Below, piece by piece: positions 1-7,279 of a stretch of DNA of 50,264 nt (the stretch's first letter is position 1; every line of letters starts with the position of its first letter). The position numbers and the translations under genes were made by a program. The notes under the pieces are model-generated. The model did not search any database, was not told where the DNA came from, and saw only the letters and a program-made list of their open reading frames with translations. This stretch comes from Ornithoclostridium faecigallinarum (lineage in GTDB: Bacteria > Bacillota > Clostridia > Christensenellales > UBA3700): positions 1 through 50,264 of the forward strand of contig DVOI01000021.1 of NCBI GenBank assembly GCA_018713665.1, written 5' to 3'.

Positions 1-1075
1 TCTGTTCACAATAGCTCTCTTCGCCTATCTTGAATTCAATATTGACGACAACGCCCCCATATCTTCTCTGCTCGTTCAAAACTGCCGCTACTTCCTTGTC
101 TGCGTATGTCGTATATCCGTTTTTGGCATTATAAGCAAAGTTATTGATGGAATAGAGCATTTCTAATGCATTCCCAAGCTGCCCACTCAACGCCCCGACT
201 TGTTCTTGCAATGCATGAATCCCTTGTTTTGTCTCTTCGGAGTTATCTTCTATGTTGTCAAGCTTTTCATTTTGCTTTTGATGAGCCTCCTTGGTCTCTT
301 TTTCAATTTTTCCTACTTTACTCTTGATATCATTGATATCATTTTTGATGTCGACAATTCCGTCCTTGATGTCGTCAAGATAAGATTCTATCGATTGACC
401 GAATGCTTCATATGTCTTGTTTTGGGCTTCGGTCGCTTGATTAATCGTCTTGATTATCGCTAGCGAAAAATCCGAGTCTGACAGCTCATCTTTGGTGGCT
501 TCCGCGATTTTGGCAATCATCTTTTTGAAAAAGCCCTGTTCGCACAGCTTTTCTACTTGCTCTTCGGACATTTTGTCGGATGTGTATTCGCCCCTATTGC
601 CAATGGAAAGCACAACGCATCCATCGAGAGTCACCCCTCCGTTGATTGTCGTACCTTTGTAGTTGATCCCCGTGAATTGATAGCGACGTTCATCTTTCTT
701 GCTTGCTTTCTTATCGCCGCTGCCTTCCGAATTTTCACCTGCCGTTCGCCCTTCTTTTGCGATTTCATCGCGCTTCTTCTCAATTTGAGGCAACAACGAT
801 TCGCGCCACTCGTCGTCTTTAAGTTTGTAATCTACAACCTCGTTGAAAATCTTTATCTTTCTTTCACTGCGTAACCCCCAACTCCACCTTCTTTCCCCGT
901 GCAATGTCTTCATCAATTCCTTAATCGGCTTGACATCAAAAAACTCATCGTCAGTCAAACGCTCTGCCGCTTCTTCTATTTGAGCGGCAAGCGCTTTCCG
1001 TTCGAGAAAATTACTGCTCTCTACAGCCTCGATGAATCCTTCCTTGTTGATGTAAGCGGACTTCTTGGCGGACAT
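1..1075 (-). CDS. Coiled-coil protein, partial (runs off left edge)
   Basis: I translated this frame by hand from the ATG at 1075; it stays open for 358 codons to the window edge, so the C-terminus is missing. An AAAGGAGA ribosome site lies 5 nt before the ATG. The N-terminal 110 residues look helical. A lysine/glycine-rich linker (about 117-132) leads to a compact segment containing YQFTGINYKG and GNRGEYTSDKMSEEQ. Residues about 225-315 form a long heptad-like coiled coil (DIKNDINDIKSKVGKIEKE and following). No signal peptide or membrane helix is seen. Codon use is clearly AT-richer than in all neighbours (ATA, AGA, TTA and AAA are common), which suggests recent acquisition. I do not recognise the family; a phage or defence accessory protein is possible but not shown. 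Confidence 0.85.
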   Translation of the reverse strand, partial: MSAKKSAYINKEGFIEAVESSNFLERKALAAQIEEAAERLTDDEFFDVKPIKELMKTLHGERRWSWGLRSERKIKIFNEVVDYKLKDDEWRESLLPQIEKKRDEIAKEGRTAGENSEGSGDKKASKKDERRYQFTGINYKGTTINGGVTLDGCVVLSIGNRGEYTSDKMSEEQVEKLCEQGFFKKMIAKIAEATKDELSDSDFSLAIIKTINQATEAQNKTYEAFGQSIESYLDDIKDGIVDIKNDINDIKSKVGKIEKETKEAHQKQNEKLDNIEDNSEETKQGIHALQEQVGALSGQLGNALEMLYSINNFAYNAKNGYTTYADKEVAAVLNEQRRYGGVVVNIEFKIGEESYCEQ

Positions 1076-1130
1076 AATGCTCTCCTTTGTCGGTTGCGTG
1101 ATACTATACAAAACATCCCCTATTGTTTAT

Positions 1131-1159
1131 ATTATAAGCTTTTGTTGACGTAATGTCAA
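1131..1159 (-). promoter_or_regulatory. Perfect-consensus sigma-A promoter of the coiled-coil gene
   Basis: On the minus strand TTGACA (1159-1154) and TATAAT (1136-1131) are separated by exactly 17 bp. The -35 lies inside the palindrome TTGAC-GTAAT-GTCAA (1145-1159), a possible operator. Predicted transcription starts about 50 nt before the ATG. Confidence 0.8.
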
Positions 1160-1203
1160 TAGCCGACAATGATTTTAATCACTAGTAAAACAATCGGCAA
1201 CTC

Positions 1204-1224
1204 GCGGCGCAAAATGAGCGCCGC
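1204..1224 (-). terminator. Possible terminator stem-loop after the MFS gene
   Basis: GCGGCGC-AAAATGA-GCGCCGC is a perfect 7-bp stem about 30 nt past the MFS stop. The minus-strand side lacks a clear T tract, so termination is only possible. A longer imperfect stem (GCCGA ... TCGGC) flanks it at 1162-1198. Confidence 0.3.
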
Positions 1225-1255
1225 GGCGGATATTTTTTTGTTTACGGAGACGGAA

Positions 1256-2476
1256 TCAACTCTTTTGTTCGTTCAAGTCGGGAAGGTCGGTCGAAGGCTT
1301 TTTGTGCGAAATGACGAGCAACAACACCGAGCAAATTGCGAGGATGAGCGGGAAGATCATCGCAAAGAGAAGCCCTGTCGAGAGTTCGCCGCCGCGGGCG
1401 TCGGAGACCAGCCCGACGAGGGTCGGTCCCACGGTACAGCCGACGTCGCCGCCGAGGGAGAGGATCGCAAACAGCGCGGTACCGCCCTTGGGCATACGCC
1501 CTATCGCGAGGCTGAACGTCGCCGGCCAGAAGATGCCGACCGAAAGCCCGCACAGCGCGCAGCCGACAAGTCCCAACGCCGGAACGGGCGAAAGCGCGGC
1601 AAGCAGATACGACGCCACGCAAAGCACACAGCTGCATGCGATCGTGAGAGGCGCGTTGAGCCTCGCGCCGAAGCGCGCATACAGCACCCTCGCGACGCCC
1701 ATAAGTACCGCAAACAAACACGGGCCGAACAAATCGCCCATTGTCTTGGAGATGCCGAGACCGCTCTCGGCGAACGCAGAAGCCCATTGGCTCATCGACA
1801 ATTCGGACGCGCCCGCGCAAAGCATCATCACCGCAAACAGCCAAAATGTTCCGCTCGAAAACAGCGTGCGCAAACGCGTGCCGCCCTCTTCTTCCTGCAA
1901 CTTGCCGACCGGCACAAAGCCGTAATAGATCGCGTTGAAGATCGGCACCGCCGCCCAGCCGACCGCCAGCCAGCGCCAATGCTCCGAACCGATCGCCAAC
2001 AGCAAAAGCGTCGTCACCAAGATGACCGCCGCACTGCCCCAGCAATAAAACGAGTGAAGCAAGCTCATCGCGCCCGTCTTGTCCGTCGTCGGGCACGCCT
2101 CGGCGATCGGGCTGACAAGCACCTCGATCAATCCGCCGCCGATCGCATAGAGCACGACCGCGATTAAGAGCCCTGCATAGGAATCGCCGACGCCCGGGAA
2201 GACCGCAAGCCCGATGAGACCGGACGCGCAAAAGACGTGCGCGGCGATTATGCACGGCTTGTAGCCGATCTTGTCCACGACCTTGGCAGACAGCATGTCG
2301 ACGATCAATTGCGTGACAAAGTTGATCGTGACAAGCATCGTGATCTTGTCCAACCCGATCGAAAATTCCGTTTGAAATGTCAAAAACAGCAAGGGCGCAA
2401 AGTTGTTGACGATCGCCTGAGTGATGTATCCGATAAAACACGCCGAAAGCGTGTGCTTGTAGGTCAATTTTGCCAT
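1256..2476 (-). CDS. Major facilitator superfamily transporter
   Basis: The 406-residue product has about 12 hydrophobic segments and the usual MFS signature between helices 2 and 3 (SAKVVDKIGYKP), so it should be a secondary transporter in the cytoplasmic membrane. The N-terminus (FIGYITQAIVNNFAPLLFLT) resembles a common clostridial MFS group loosely related to sugar permeases; the substrate cannot be read from sequence. Start is the ATG at 2476, preceded by a weak GCGGTGA ribosome site and a promoter of its own. It is divergent from the TIR gene across a repeat-rich spacer. A long ORF in another minus-strand frame over the same bases is a codon-bias shadow. Confidence 0.9.
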   Translation of the reverse strand: MAKLTYKHTLSACFIGYITQAIVNNFAPLLFLTFQTEFSIGLDKITMLVTINFVTQLIVDMLSAKVVDKIGYKPCIIAAHVFCASGLIGLAVFPGVGDSYAGLLIAVVLYAIGGGLIEVLVSPIAEACPTTDKTGAMSLLHSFYCWGSAAVILVTTLLLLAIGSEHWRWLAVGWAAVPIFNAIYYGFVPVGKLQEEEGGTRLRTLFSSGTFWLFAVMMLCAGASELSMSQWASAFAESGLGISKTMGDLFGPCLFAVLMGVARVLYARFGARLNAPLTIACSCVLCVASYLLAALSPVPALGLVGCALCGLSVGIFWPATFSLAIGRMPKGGTALFAILSLGGDVGCTVGPTLVGLVSDARGGELSTGLLFAMIFPLILAICSVLLLVISHKKPSTDLPDLNEQKS

Positions 2477-2491
2477 AGTTTCACCGCAGTC

Positions 2492-2520
2492 ATTTTACTA
2501 TAAGCAAAGGGCAATGTCAA
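2492..2520 (-). promoter_or_regulatory. Promoter of the MFS gene
   Basis: TTGACA (2520-2515), 17 bp, TAAAAT (2497-2492). The predicted leader is only about 9 nt, so the GGTGA ribosome site is barely inside it. Confidence 0.65.
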
Positions 2521-2527
2521 CGATCCG

Positions 2528-2560
2528 AGCCCTCTCGCGCGAGACGAGCGCGAGAGGGCT
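2528..2560. other. Perfect 13-bp stem-loop between divergent promoters
   Basis: AGCCCTCTCGCGC pairs with GCGCGAGAGGGCT around a 7-nt loop. It lies just upstream of the MFS -35 and runs into the first CTTGTCAAG repeat. With no plus-strand gene to its left and only a short T-rich stretch on the right, it is not an obvious terminator; it could be a cruciform or part of a control region. Confidence 0.6.
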
Positions 2561-2736
2561 TGTCAAGTTTTGTGAACCGCTTTTTTGAAAATTTTGCGCG
2601 ATCCCACAAAAAGCGGAAAACGGGTATTCGGCTTGTCAAGTTTGGGTGTCACTTTTTTATACCTTTTGCCAAAAAGCCGACGATCACCGCTTGCGCCTGT
2701 CAAGTTTTTGAGTACGAATTTTTTGAAAAATTTTGC
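2559..2736. repeat. Three imperfect direct repeats with CTTGTCAAG cores
   Basis: Units of about 39-41 bp begin at 2559, 2632 and 2696. Each starts with CTTGTCAAGTTT (CCTGTCAAGTTT in the third) and ends with a T/A-rich block of the form TTTTTTGAAAATTTTGC. The 9-mer CTTGTCAAG is itself palindromic. The minus-strand reading of the three copies falls in different frames, so they are not a conserved peptide. They sit in the spacer between the MFS and TIR genes. Confidence 0.65.
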
Positions 2737-2814
2737 AAAACGTCGTAACAATACCCTGTTTTTGAGCGGATCTTGAAAAATCATTTTTATCATTATACGA
2801 TATATTTCGCCTCA

Positions 2815-2874
2815 GGCGATGTTACATTCACTTTACATCACCGCCGAAAAATGTCAAATATACGTTACATCGCC
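2815..2874. repeat. Inverted repeat GGCGATGT/ACATCGCC with internal TTACAT copies
   Basis: GGCGATGT (2815-2822) and ACATCGCC (2867-2874) are perfect inverted arms. TTACAT occurs at 2822, 2833 and 2865, spacings of 11 and 32 bp, which keep the copies roughly on one helix face. It lies about 90 bp upstream of the TIR promoter. The remaining bases up to 2961 show nothing further that I recognise. Confidence 0.5.
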
Positions 2875-2961
2875 GATGTTTTTGAAAACTGTTGATTATC
2901 TCTCATGCGTCACTCTCCTCTCTCCCGAAAAATGCGCGCCGTGAAAATTTTTCGCCTTTTC

Positions 2962-2990
2962 TTGCGGCAGTGCGTGAGGTGTGATATAAT
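2962..2990 (+). promoter_or_regulatory. Promoter of the TIR-V4R gene
   Basis: TTGCGG (2962-2967), 17 bp, TATAAT (2985-2990) with an upstream TGTGA extension. The predicted leader to the ATG at 3052 is about 55 nt. Confidence 0.65.
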
Positions 2991-3051
2991 TATACTGCTC
3001 GGAGCGCGCCCTCAAACGCCGCGCCCGAGACTTCGACCGAACGAGGGAATT

Positions 3052-4056
3052 ATGGAAAAGTTGGTCTTCGTCAGCCACGCGCGCGAGGCGGACGGCGAAA
3101 AAGCGGATCGCATCGTAGAATATCTCGAAAGCCACGGCATCGGCTGTTTCATAGCGCCGCGCGATATCACAAAAGGCGCATCGTACGCCCCCAAACTCGT
3201 CGCCGGCATAGACGCGGCTACGGTCGTGCTGCTCATCGGCACGCCGGCGATTGTGGGCAGAGAACATATACTCAACGAGATCGAGATCGCCGTCAACAAG
3301 CACAAGACCATCGTCCAATTCGTCATCGAGGACTACACCCCGTCCGACGACCTCGTCTACTACATCAGCCGCAAACAAAAACTCATCGCGCCGACAGGCG
3401 ATTATGAGGCGTTTTTGCCCACGCTCGAACACGAGCTGCGCGTCACGCTCGGTCTGCCCGAAAAGTCCGCCGAAAAAGGGGCGAAAGACTTCTCGGACGA
3501 GACGAAATACAAGGTGTTTCAATACCTTTCCGACCGCGGCATCATGATCAACCCCTCCGACCAGCACCGCAACGTCAGCTTCCGAAGCGACACGTTCGTC
3601 ACGATGTTCGGACAAATCTACGACAGCGTCGCCAGGCTCACCGACCCGGCAAGCGCGGAAGGCATCTTCTATGACTGCGGTTGCCAAAGCGGCTACAACT
3701 TCGGCCGCAGACTGCAAAGTTCGTGGGACGAAAAGAACGAGTACCTCCTCGCCTCTCCGCAGGAAAAGCTCGCGAAGTGGTGCGAGTTCGACTCCAACGT
3801 CGGCTGGGGCAAGTTCGAGTGCAACATCTCCATCGACCCCGAAAACGACTCCCTCGAAGGCAAATTGACCGTCAGCGAGTGCTTCCTCGTCGACAAGTCG
3901 CCCGTCCATCGTCCTGTTTGCGCGTTCATACGCGGCTATTGCGAGGCGGTAATCGGCGTGCTCCTCGGCGACGTCGAGGTCAAGCTGACCTGCGCGTCCT
4001 GCCCCCTCGTCAAAAAGTTCAAAAACGTGTGCGAGTTTGACATCTCGCTCAAATAG
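3052..4056 (+). CDS. TIR-domain protein with C-terminal V4R-like domain
   Basis: The 334-residue product starts at the ATG at 3052 behind GAGGG; the ORF extends upstream but without family similarity. Residues 3-125 are a bacterial TIR_2-type domain: VFVSHA at strand A, the family hallmark CFIAPRDITKGASY at 32-45, and NEIEIA at 75-80, where E76 aligns with the catalytic glutamate of NAD-cleaving TIR domains. Residues about 170-334 resemble a 4-vinyl-reductase (V4R) sensor domain: FIRGYCEAVIGVLLG near 292-305 and a terminal VCEFDI. Cysteines 290, 297, 314, 317 and 327 could supply a zinc site like that of DmpR/MopR V4R domains (inference). No membrane segment. Probable reading: a ligand-sensing TIR NADase, possibly defensive. 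The TIR call is firm; the V4R call is moderate. Confidence 0.85.
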   Translation: MEKLVFVSHAREADGEKADRIVEYLESHGIGCFIAPRDITKGASYAPKLVAGIDAATVVLLIGTPAIVGREHILNEIEIAVNKHKTIVQFVIEDYTPSDDLVYYISRKQKLIAPTGDYEAFLPTLEHELRVTLGLPEKSAEKGAKDFSDETKYKVFQYLSDRGIMINPSDQHRNVSFRSDTFVTMFGQIYDSVARLTDPASAEGIFYDCGCQSGYNFGRRLQSSWDEKNEYLLASPQEKLAKWCEFDSNVGWGKFECNISIDPENDSLEGKLTVSECFLVDKSPVHRPVCAFIRGYCEAVIGVLLGDVEVKLTCASCPLVKKFKNVCEFDISLK

Positions 4057-4079
4057 CGCAGCGGCTTGCGTTGCCGCCG

Positions 4080-4125
4080 TGCGGCGTTTGAATCGTTGTC
4101 TTGCGATTCAAACTCAATGCGCCGC
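4080..4125 (+). other. Stem-loop after the TIR gene
   Basis: GTTTGAATCG and CGATTCAAAC (4086-4113) form a perfect 10-bp stem, enclosed by a second GCGGC/GCCGC pairing. There is no T tract, so it is only a possible terminator or RNA-stability element. Confidence 0.45.
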
Positions 4126-4198
4126 AAAAGCCGACGTTACACTGCCGCTCGCTCAAACATCAATCTCTCCGACCGCGGTTGCATTTCGCCGCCGACTG

Positions 4199-4207
4199 TG
4201 CTATAAT
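4199..4207 (+). promoter_or_regulatory. Extended -10 promoter before the dehydrogenase-like gene
   Basis: TGCTATAAT is a TGn-extended -10; the matching -35 position holds only TTGCAT (4179-4184). Predicted leader is about 14 nt and contains the AAAGGAG ribosome site. Confidence 0.55.
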
Positions 4208-4227
4208 GTAGCAGAAAAGGAGAACTT

Positions 4228-5196
4228 ATGAAATCCTGGATCGTTTCCAAACCCGGAGAATTGTCGTCGGCTGTCGCCGAAGACGCGGCGCTGCTTCAGG
4301 ACGCGGCGCGCGTTCGCTTGGCGCGTGCGGCAATCTCTGCGTCCGACATCGCCGCATTCAAAGGCAAGACGCGCAAACTGCCCGTCATCCCCTGCCGCAT
4401 CGCGATGGGGCTCGTCGGCGAAAGCAACGACATCACCCTCAAAATCGGACAACGCGTGATGCTGTCCCCCTACCGCCATACCGAAAAGGGAACTTTGGTC
4501 AAGGGCGTCGACTGCGACGGCTATCTGTCCGATTTCGTCACCTGTCCGCGCTCGGAGATCTATGTGATGCCCGAGGGAATATCGGACGAGTCAATCGTCT
4601 TTGTCGAAGATATCGCGCGAGCGGTCAACGCTCTCGAAAAATTGGACATCTCCAAGACGCAATACATATTGCTGAGCGGATGCACGGTGCTCAACTTCAT
4701 CATCGCTCAACTCGCCATCTACTATCAGGCAATCCCCATCATTGTCGACAATCGGCGCGAAATGCTCGATCTCGCCGAGGATATGGGCGTCTACTTCACC
4801 GCCAACCCAGACGAAGAAGATCTGTTCGACAAGGTCAAGGAATTGACGTCCGGCGCAATGTGCGATTGTCTCGCCGCAGACGCGGACTTCTTCCCCGAAG
4901 CCGGCAAATTGCTGTCCTGCCTCAAACCGGGAGGCAAAGCGGCGTTTTGCGGAGAAGGCAGTCTGTCCACGACGGCAAGCGCGCCGATTGCGGAAATCGT
5001 CGCAAAGCGCCTCGAAGTGTTCGGCATTCAATCGGGCGACGGCGAACTCGAGACTGCAATCAACATGCTCGCGACCGAGATTGTCAAGGTCGACAAATTG
5101 GTAGGCAAACTCGAAGAGTTTTCGGACGCGCCGGCGGTCTTCAAACGCCTCTCCGAACAACCCGTGCCGGGCATCAAGACGGTCATAAGATTCTGA
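4228..5196 (+). CDS. Divergent medium-chain dehydrogenase/reductase family protein
   Basis: The 322-residue product follows the zinc alcohol dehydrogenase (MDR) fold. An N-terminal GroES-like half carries IGQRVMLSPYRH and the CDGYLSDFV stretch that matches the usual GxxAEY turn. A Rossmann half follows (ILLSGCTVLNFIIAQLAI, then IIVDNRREMLDLAEDMG). The classical GHE metal-ligand motif is replaced by IAMGLVGE, the structural four-cysteine loop is absent, and the glycine-rich nucleotide turn is degenerate (SGCTVLN). Catalytic zinc, and perhaps cofactor binding, may be lost. Good AAGGAG site before the ATG. It has its own promoter and a strong terminator, so it is monocistronic. Substrate unknown. 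Confidence 0.75.
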   Translation: MKSWIVSKPGELSSAVAEDAALLQDAARVRLARAAISASDIAAFKGKTRKLPVIPCRIAMGLVGESNDITLKIGQRVMLSPYRHTEKGTLVKGVDCDGYLSDFVTCPRSEIYVMPEGISDESIVFVEDIARAVNALEKLDISKTQYILLSGCTVLNFIIAQLAIYYQAIPIIVDNRREMLDLAEDMGVYFTANPDEEDLFDKVKELTSGAMCDCLAADADFFPEAGKLLSCLKPGGKAAFCGEGSLSTTASAPIAEIVAKRLEVFGIQSGDGELETAINMLATEIVKVDKLVGKLEEFSDAPAVFKRLSEQPVPGIKTVIRF

Positions 5197-5210
5197 CCCG
5201 AAAACATGAA

Positions 5211-5247
5211 GCGGACCGACGTCGTGTCGGTCCGCCTTTGTCTTTTT
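5211..5247 (+). terminator. Rho-independent terminator after the dehydrogenase-like gene
   Basis: GCGGACCGAC-GTCGT-GTCGGTCCGC is a perfect 10-bp stem followed by CTTTGTCTTTTT. On the other strand it lies downstream of murC and may also stop that transcript. Confidence 0.9.
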
Positions 5248-5298
5248 CAAGCTCTCGTTTTGTCGTTTTCGCCGCAAAAAGCGGAAACATATCGCGAA

Positions 5299-6648
5299 TT
5301 ATCTCTCTTGCACAATGTCCGCCGCCGCCCTGTTCACTGTGCCGGCGCCCAACAGAAGCACCGCGTCGCCTGCCTTGGTGTGCGCCGCAAGATATCCGCG
5401 AAGAGCGGCGTAATCGGGCATGTACATGCTCTCGGGTCTGCGCGCCTTGAGACGCATATAGAGGTCGTAACCGCTCTCTCCGTCGCTAGGCTTTTCGCGC
5501 GCCGCATAGGTCGGCAATATCAACACCTCGTCCGCCCAATAAAAACACTCGACGAACGCCTTTGCCATCGCCTTGGTGCGGCTGAACGTGTGCGGTTCGA
5601 AAACGGCGACGATCGCACCCTTGGCCATAACTCGCGCGGTGTCGATCGCCGCCGCTATCTCGTCGGGATGATGGGCGTAATCCGTGAAGACTTCCGCGCC
5701 CGTCCCGAGCGTCCCCAATCTCTCGAAACGACGCTTGACGCCGTTGAAATTTTCGAGCGCAGCCGCCGAACGCTCCGCAGGTATCCCCAATTGCGCCGCG
5801 AGCGCGATTGCCGCGAGCGCGTCGGTGATATTGAACTTGCCTCTGACCTTCAGTCTGCACCGCGCCTTGCGCTCTCCCCTCTCGACGACGGCGAACGAAT
5901 AGCGGCCGTCATTGTATCGGATATCCTCGGCGCGATAGTCGCACTCGGAATAGCCGAACGTCACGCACCTCACGCCCTTTGGGCACAGCCCCGTGTCCGC
6001 CGTGCGGACGACAAGCGCGCCGCCCCGCTCGATGTTGGACGCAAAATCACGGAACGCCGCTTTGAGCTCGGCAAGATCGCGATAGCAATCGGGATGATCG
6101 AACGCTATCCCCAGCACCGCCGCGACGTCCGGTTTGAGCGCCAAAAAAGTGCGGTTGTACTCGCACGCCTCGGTGACAAACAGCTCGTCGCCGCCCGTCG
6201 ACGCGCACTCGTCTCCGACGCAGTCGCCGCCGATATGCCCGACAAACTTGCGCCCCTCGGCGCGCAATATCGCGCAAAGCATCGCCGTGGTCGTCGTCTT
6301 GCCGTGCGAGCCGGCAATCGCAACCGTCTTGTCAAAAGACGACGCGACAAGCGCCAAAAACGCCTTCCTCTCCAAACACAGCGCCCCGGCTTCGCGCGCG
6401 GCGACAAGCTCGGGATCGTCTCTCGGAATCGCCGCGGTGTAGACTACGAGCGGCTTCGTCGCCGCAAACGCGGAGTCGTGTCCGCAATAGGCGCGTATCC
6501 CGTGAGCGACGAGCATGTCAAGCGCGTCGGAGCTCTCCCTGTCCGAACCGCTGACGTTCATCCCCCTCTCTTTGCATAGCAGCGCGAGCGACTTCATGCT
6601 GACGCCGCCGACGCCGATGAAATGTATATCTCTGTGATCGCAAAACAT
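5299..6648 (-). CDS. murC: UDP-N-acetylmuramate--L-alanine ligase
   Basis: The 449-residue protein is the first amino-acid-adding enzyme of peptidoglycan synthesis in the cytoplasm, joining L-alanine to UDP-MurNAc using ATP. The N-terminal Rossmann domain starts HFIGVGGVSMKSLA. The ATP loop is GSHGKTTTT near residue 113, followed by TEACEYNRTFL and FDHPD of the central domain. The C-terminal domain holds YAHHPDEI and FEPHTFSRT, as expected of Mur ligases. Length is normal. No Shine-Dalgarno precedes the ATG; a TATAAT box ends 5 nt before it, suggesting a leaderless message. It stands alone here, away from other cell-wall genes. Confidence 0.95.
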   Translation of the reverse strand: MFCDHRDIHFIGVGGVSMKSLALLCKERGMNVSGSDRESSDALDMLVAHGIRAYCGHDSAFAATKPLVVYTAAIPRDDPELVAAREAGALCLERKAFLALVASSFDKTVAIAGSHGKTTTTAMLCAILRAEGRKFVGHIGGDCVGDECASTGGDELFVTEACEYNRTFLALKPDVAAVLGIAFDHPDCYRDLAELKAAFRDFASNIERGGALVVRTADTGLCPKGVRCVTFGYSECDYRAEDIRYNDGRYSFAVVERGERKARCRLKVRGKFNITDALAAIALAAQLGIPAERSAAALENFNGVKRRFERLGTLGTGAEVFTDYAHHPDEIAAAIDTARVMAKGAIVAVFEPHTFSRTKAMAKAFVECFYWADEVLILPTYAAREKPSDGESGYDLYMRLKARRPESMYMPDYAALRGYLAAHTKAGDAVLLLGAGTVNRAAADIVQER

Positions 6649-6653
6649 ACCAC

Positions 6654-6659
6654 ATTATA
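6654..6659 (-). promoter_or_regulatory. -10 box of murC, leaderless arrangement
   Basis: TATAAT on the minus strand is separated from the ATG by 5 nt (GTGGT). No good -35 is visible at 17-18 bp. The expected start point falls on or next to the A of the ATG. Confidence 0.45.
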
Positions 6660-6723
6660 TGCGTGCGGAAGCGCGTCGTACACACCGCTGCGGCGTCCTG
6701 CGACGAGGTTTCGCAAAGCAACA

Positions 6724-6747
6724 CCGTATAAACATATTGTTATACGG
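6724..6747. promoter_or_regulatory. Palindrome CCGTATAA-8-TTATACGG, operator-like
   Basis: Perfect 8-bp arms with an 8-nt spacer lie between murC and spoVG, 76 bp before murC and about 120 bp before the spoVG -35. Size and symmetry fit a dimeric regulator site; no regulator is suggested nearby. Confidence 0.45.
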
Positions 6748-6864
6748 CTAAAAATATGGACAAAACGGATATGTTTGCGACGCATATGAATCGCCTGTTT
6801 GACACCGTAAGCGTGCGCAACTGCAAATATTTTGCGATACATTCGAAAATATACCGCAAAATCG

Positions 6865-6893
6865 TTGCCAAAATCCCGACCATATTATATAAT
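6865..6893 (+). promoter_or_regulatory. Promoter of spoVG
   Basis: TTGCCA (6865-6870), 17 bp, TATAAT (6888-6893), a strong vegetative-type promoter with a leader of about 22 nt. Confidence 0.7.
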
Positions 6894-6922
6894 ATTGACA
6901 AGTACTTTTTAGGAGTAAAGAT

Positions 6923-7189
6923 ATGCAACTGAGCAACATAAAGATAAGACTTGTCAACAAGGACGACGAACTCCTCAAAGCGGTCGCGTCGGTCGTCATC
7001 GACGACTGCTTCGCAGTCCACGACATCAAGATCATCAGCGGCAAAGCCGGGCTGTTCATCTCCATGCCCAGCCGCAGGACCTCCGACGGGCACTACCGCG
7101 ACATCGCACACCCTCTCGATTCGGAGACGAGGGACCTGTTCTCCTCGGCGATCCTCGCCGCCTACGAAGAAGAACTCAAAAACGCGTGA
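6923..7189 (+). CDS. spoVG: SpoVG family regulator
   Basis: The 88-residue product matches SpoVG along its length: KIRLVNKDDELLKAVASVVID, then FAVHDIKII, then the conserved FISMPSRRTSDGHYRDIAHP and a C-terminal helix (TRDLFSSAILAAYEEEL). SpoVG is a small RNA/DNA-binding protein that affects septation, sporulation and virulence genes in Bacillota. The ATG at 6923 has AGGAG 7 nt upstream. The gene has its own strong promoter and a bidirectional terminator, so it is monocistronic. Confidence 0.95.
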   Translation: MQLSNIKIRLVNKDDELLKAVASVVIDDCFAVHDIKIISGKAGLFISMPSRRTSDGHYRDIAHPLDSETRDLFSSAILAAYEEELKNA

Positions 7190-7205
7190 TTTGCAAATCA
7201 AAAAA

Positions 7206-7234
7206 CCGGACGCCCCAACGGCGCCCGATTTTTT
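7206..7234. terminator. Bidirectional terminator between spoVG and the P-type ATPase
   Basis: CGGACGCC-CCAAC-GGCGCCCG, one mismatch, is flanked by an A run on the left and TTTTTT on the right, so it can stop both converging transcripts. Confidence 0.85.
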
Positions 7235-7279
7235 ATGCTCTTTTTGTTCACAGCCGCTCGGTGCGGCGAACTTGCGGCG

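Noticed and set aside
1169..2167. 332-residue plus-strand frame over the MFS gene
   Set aside because: Arginine-rich shadow; the minus-strand frame encodes a clear membrane transporter.
2563..2793. 76-residue minus-strand frame in the MFS/TIR spacer
   Set aside because: It is built from the CTTGTCAAG direct repeats read in shifting frames, and has no ribosome site.
6756..6946. 58-residue plus-strand frame ending inside spoVG
   Set aside because: It runs through the spoVG promoter and ribosome site and has no ribosome site of its own.
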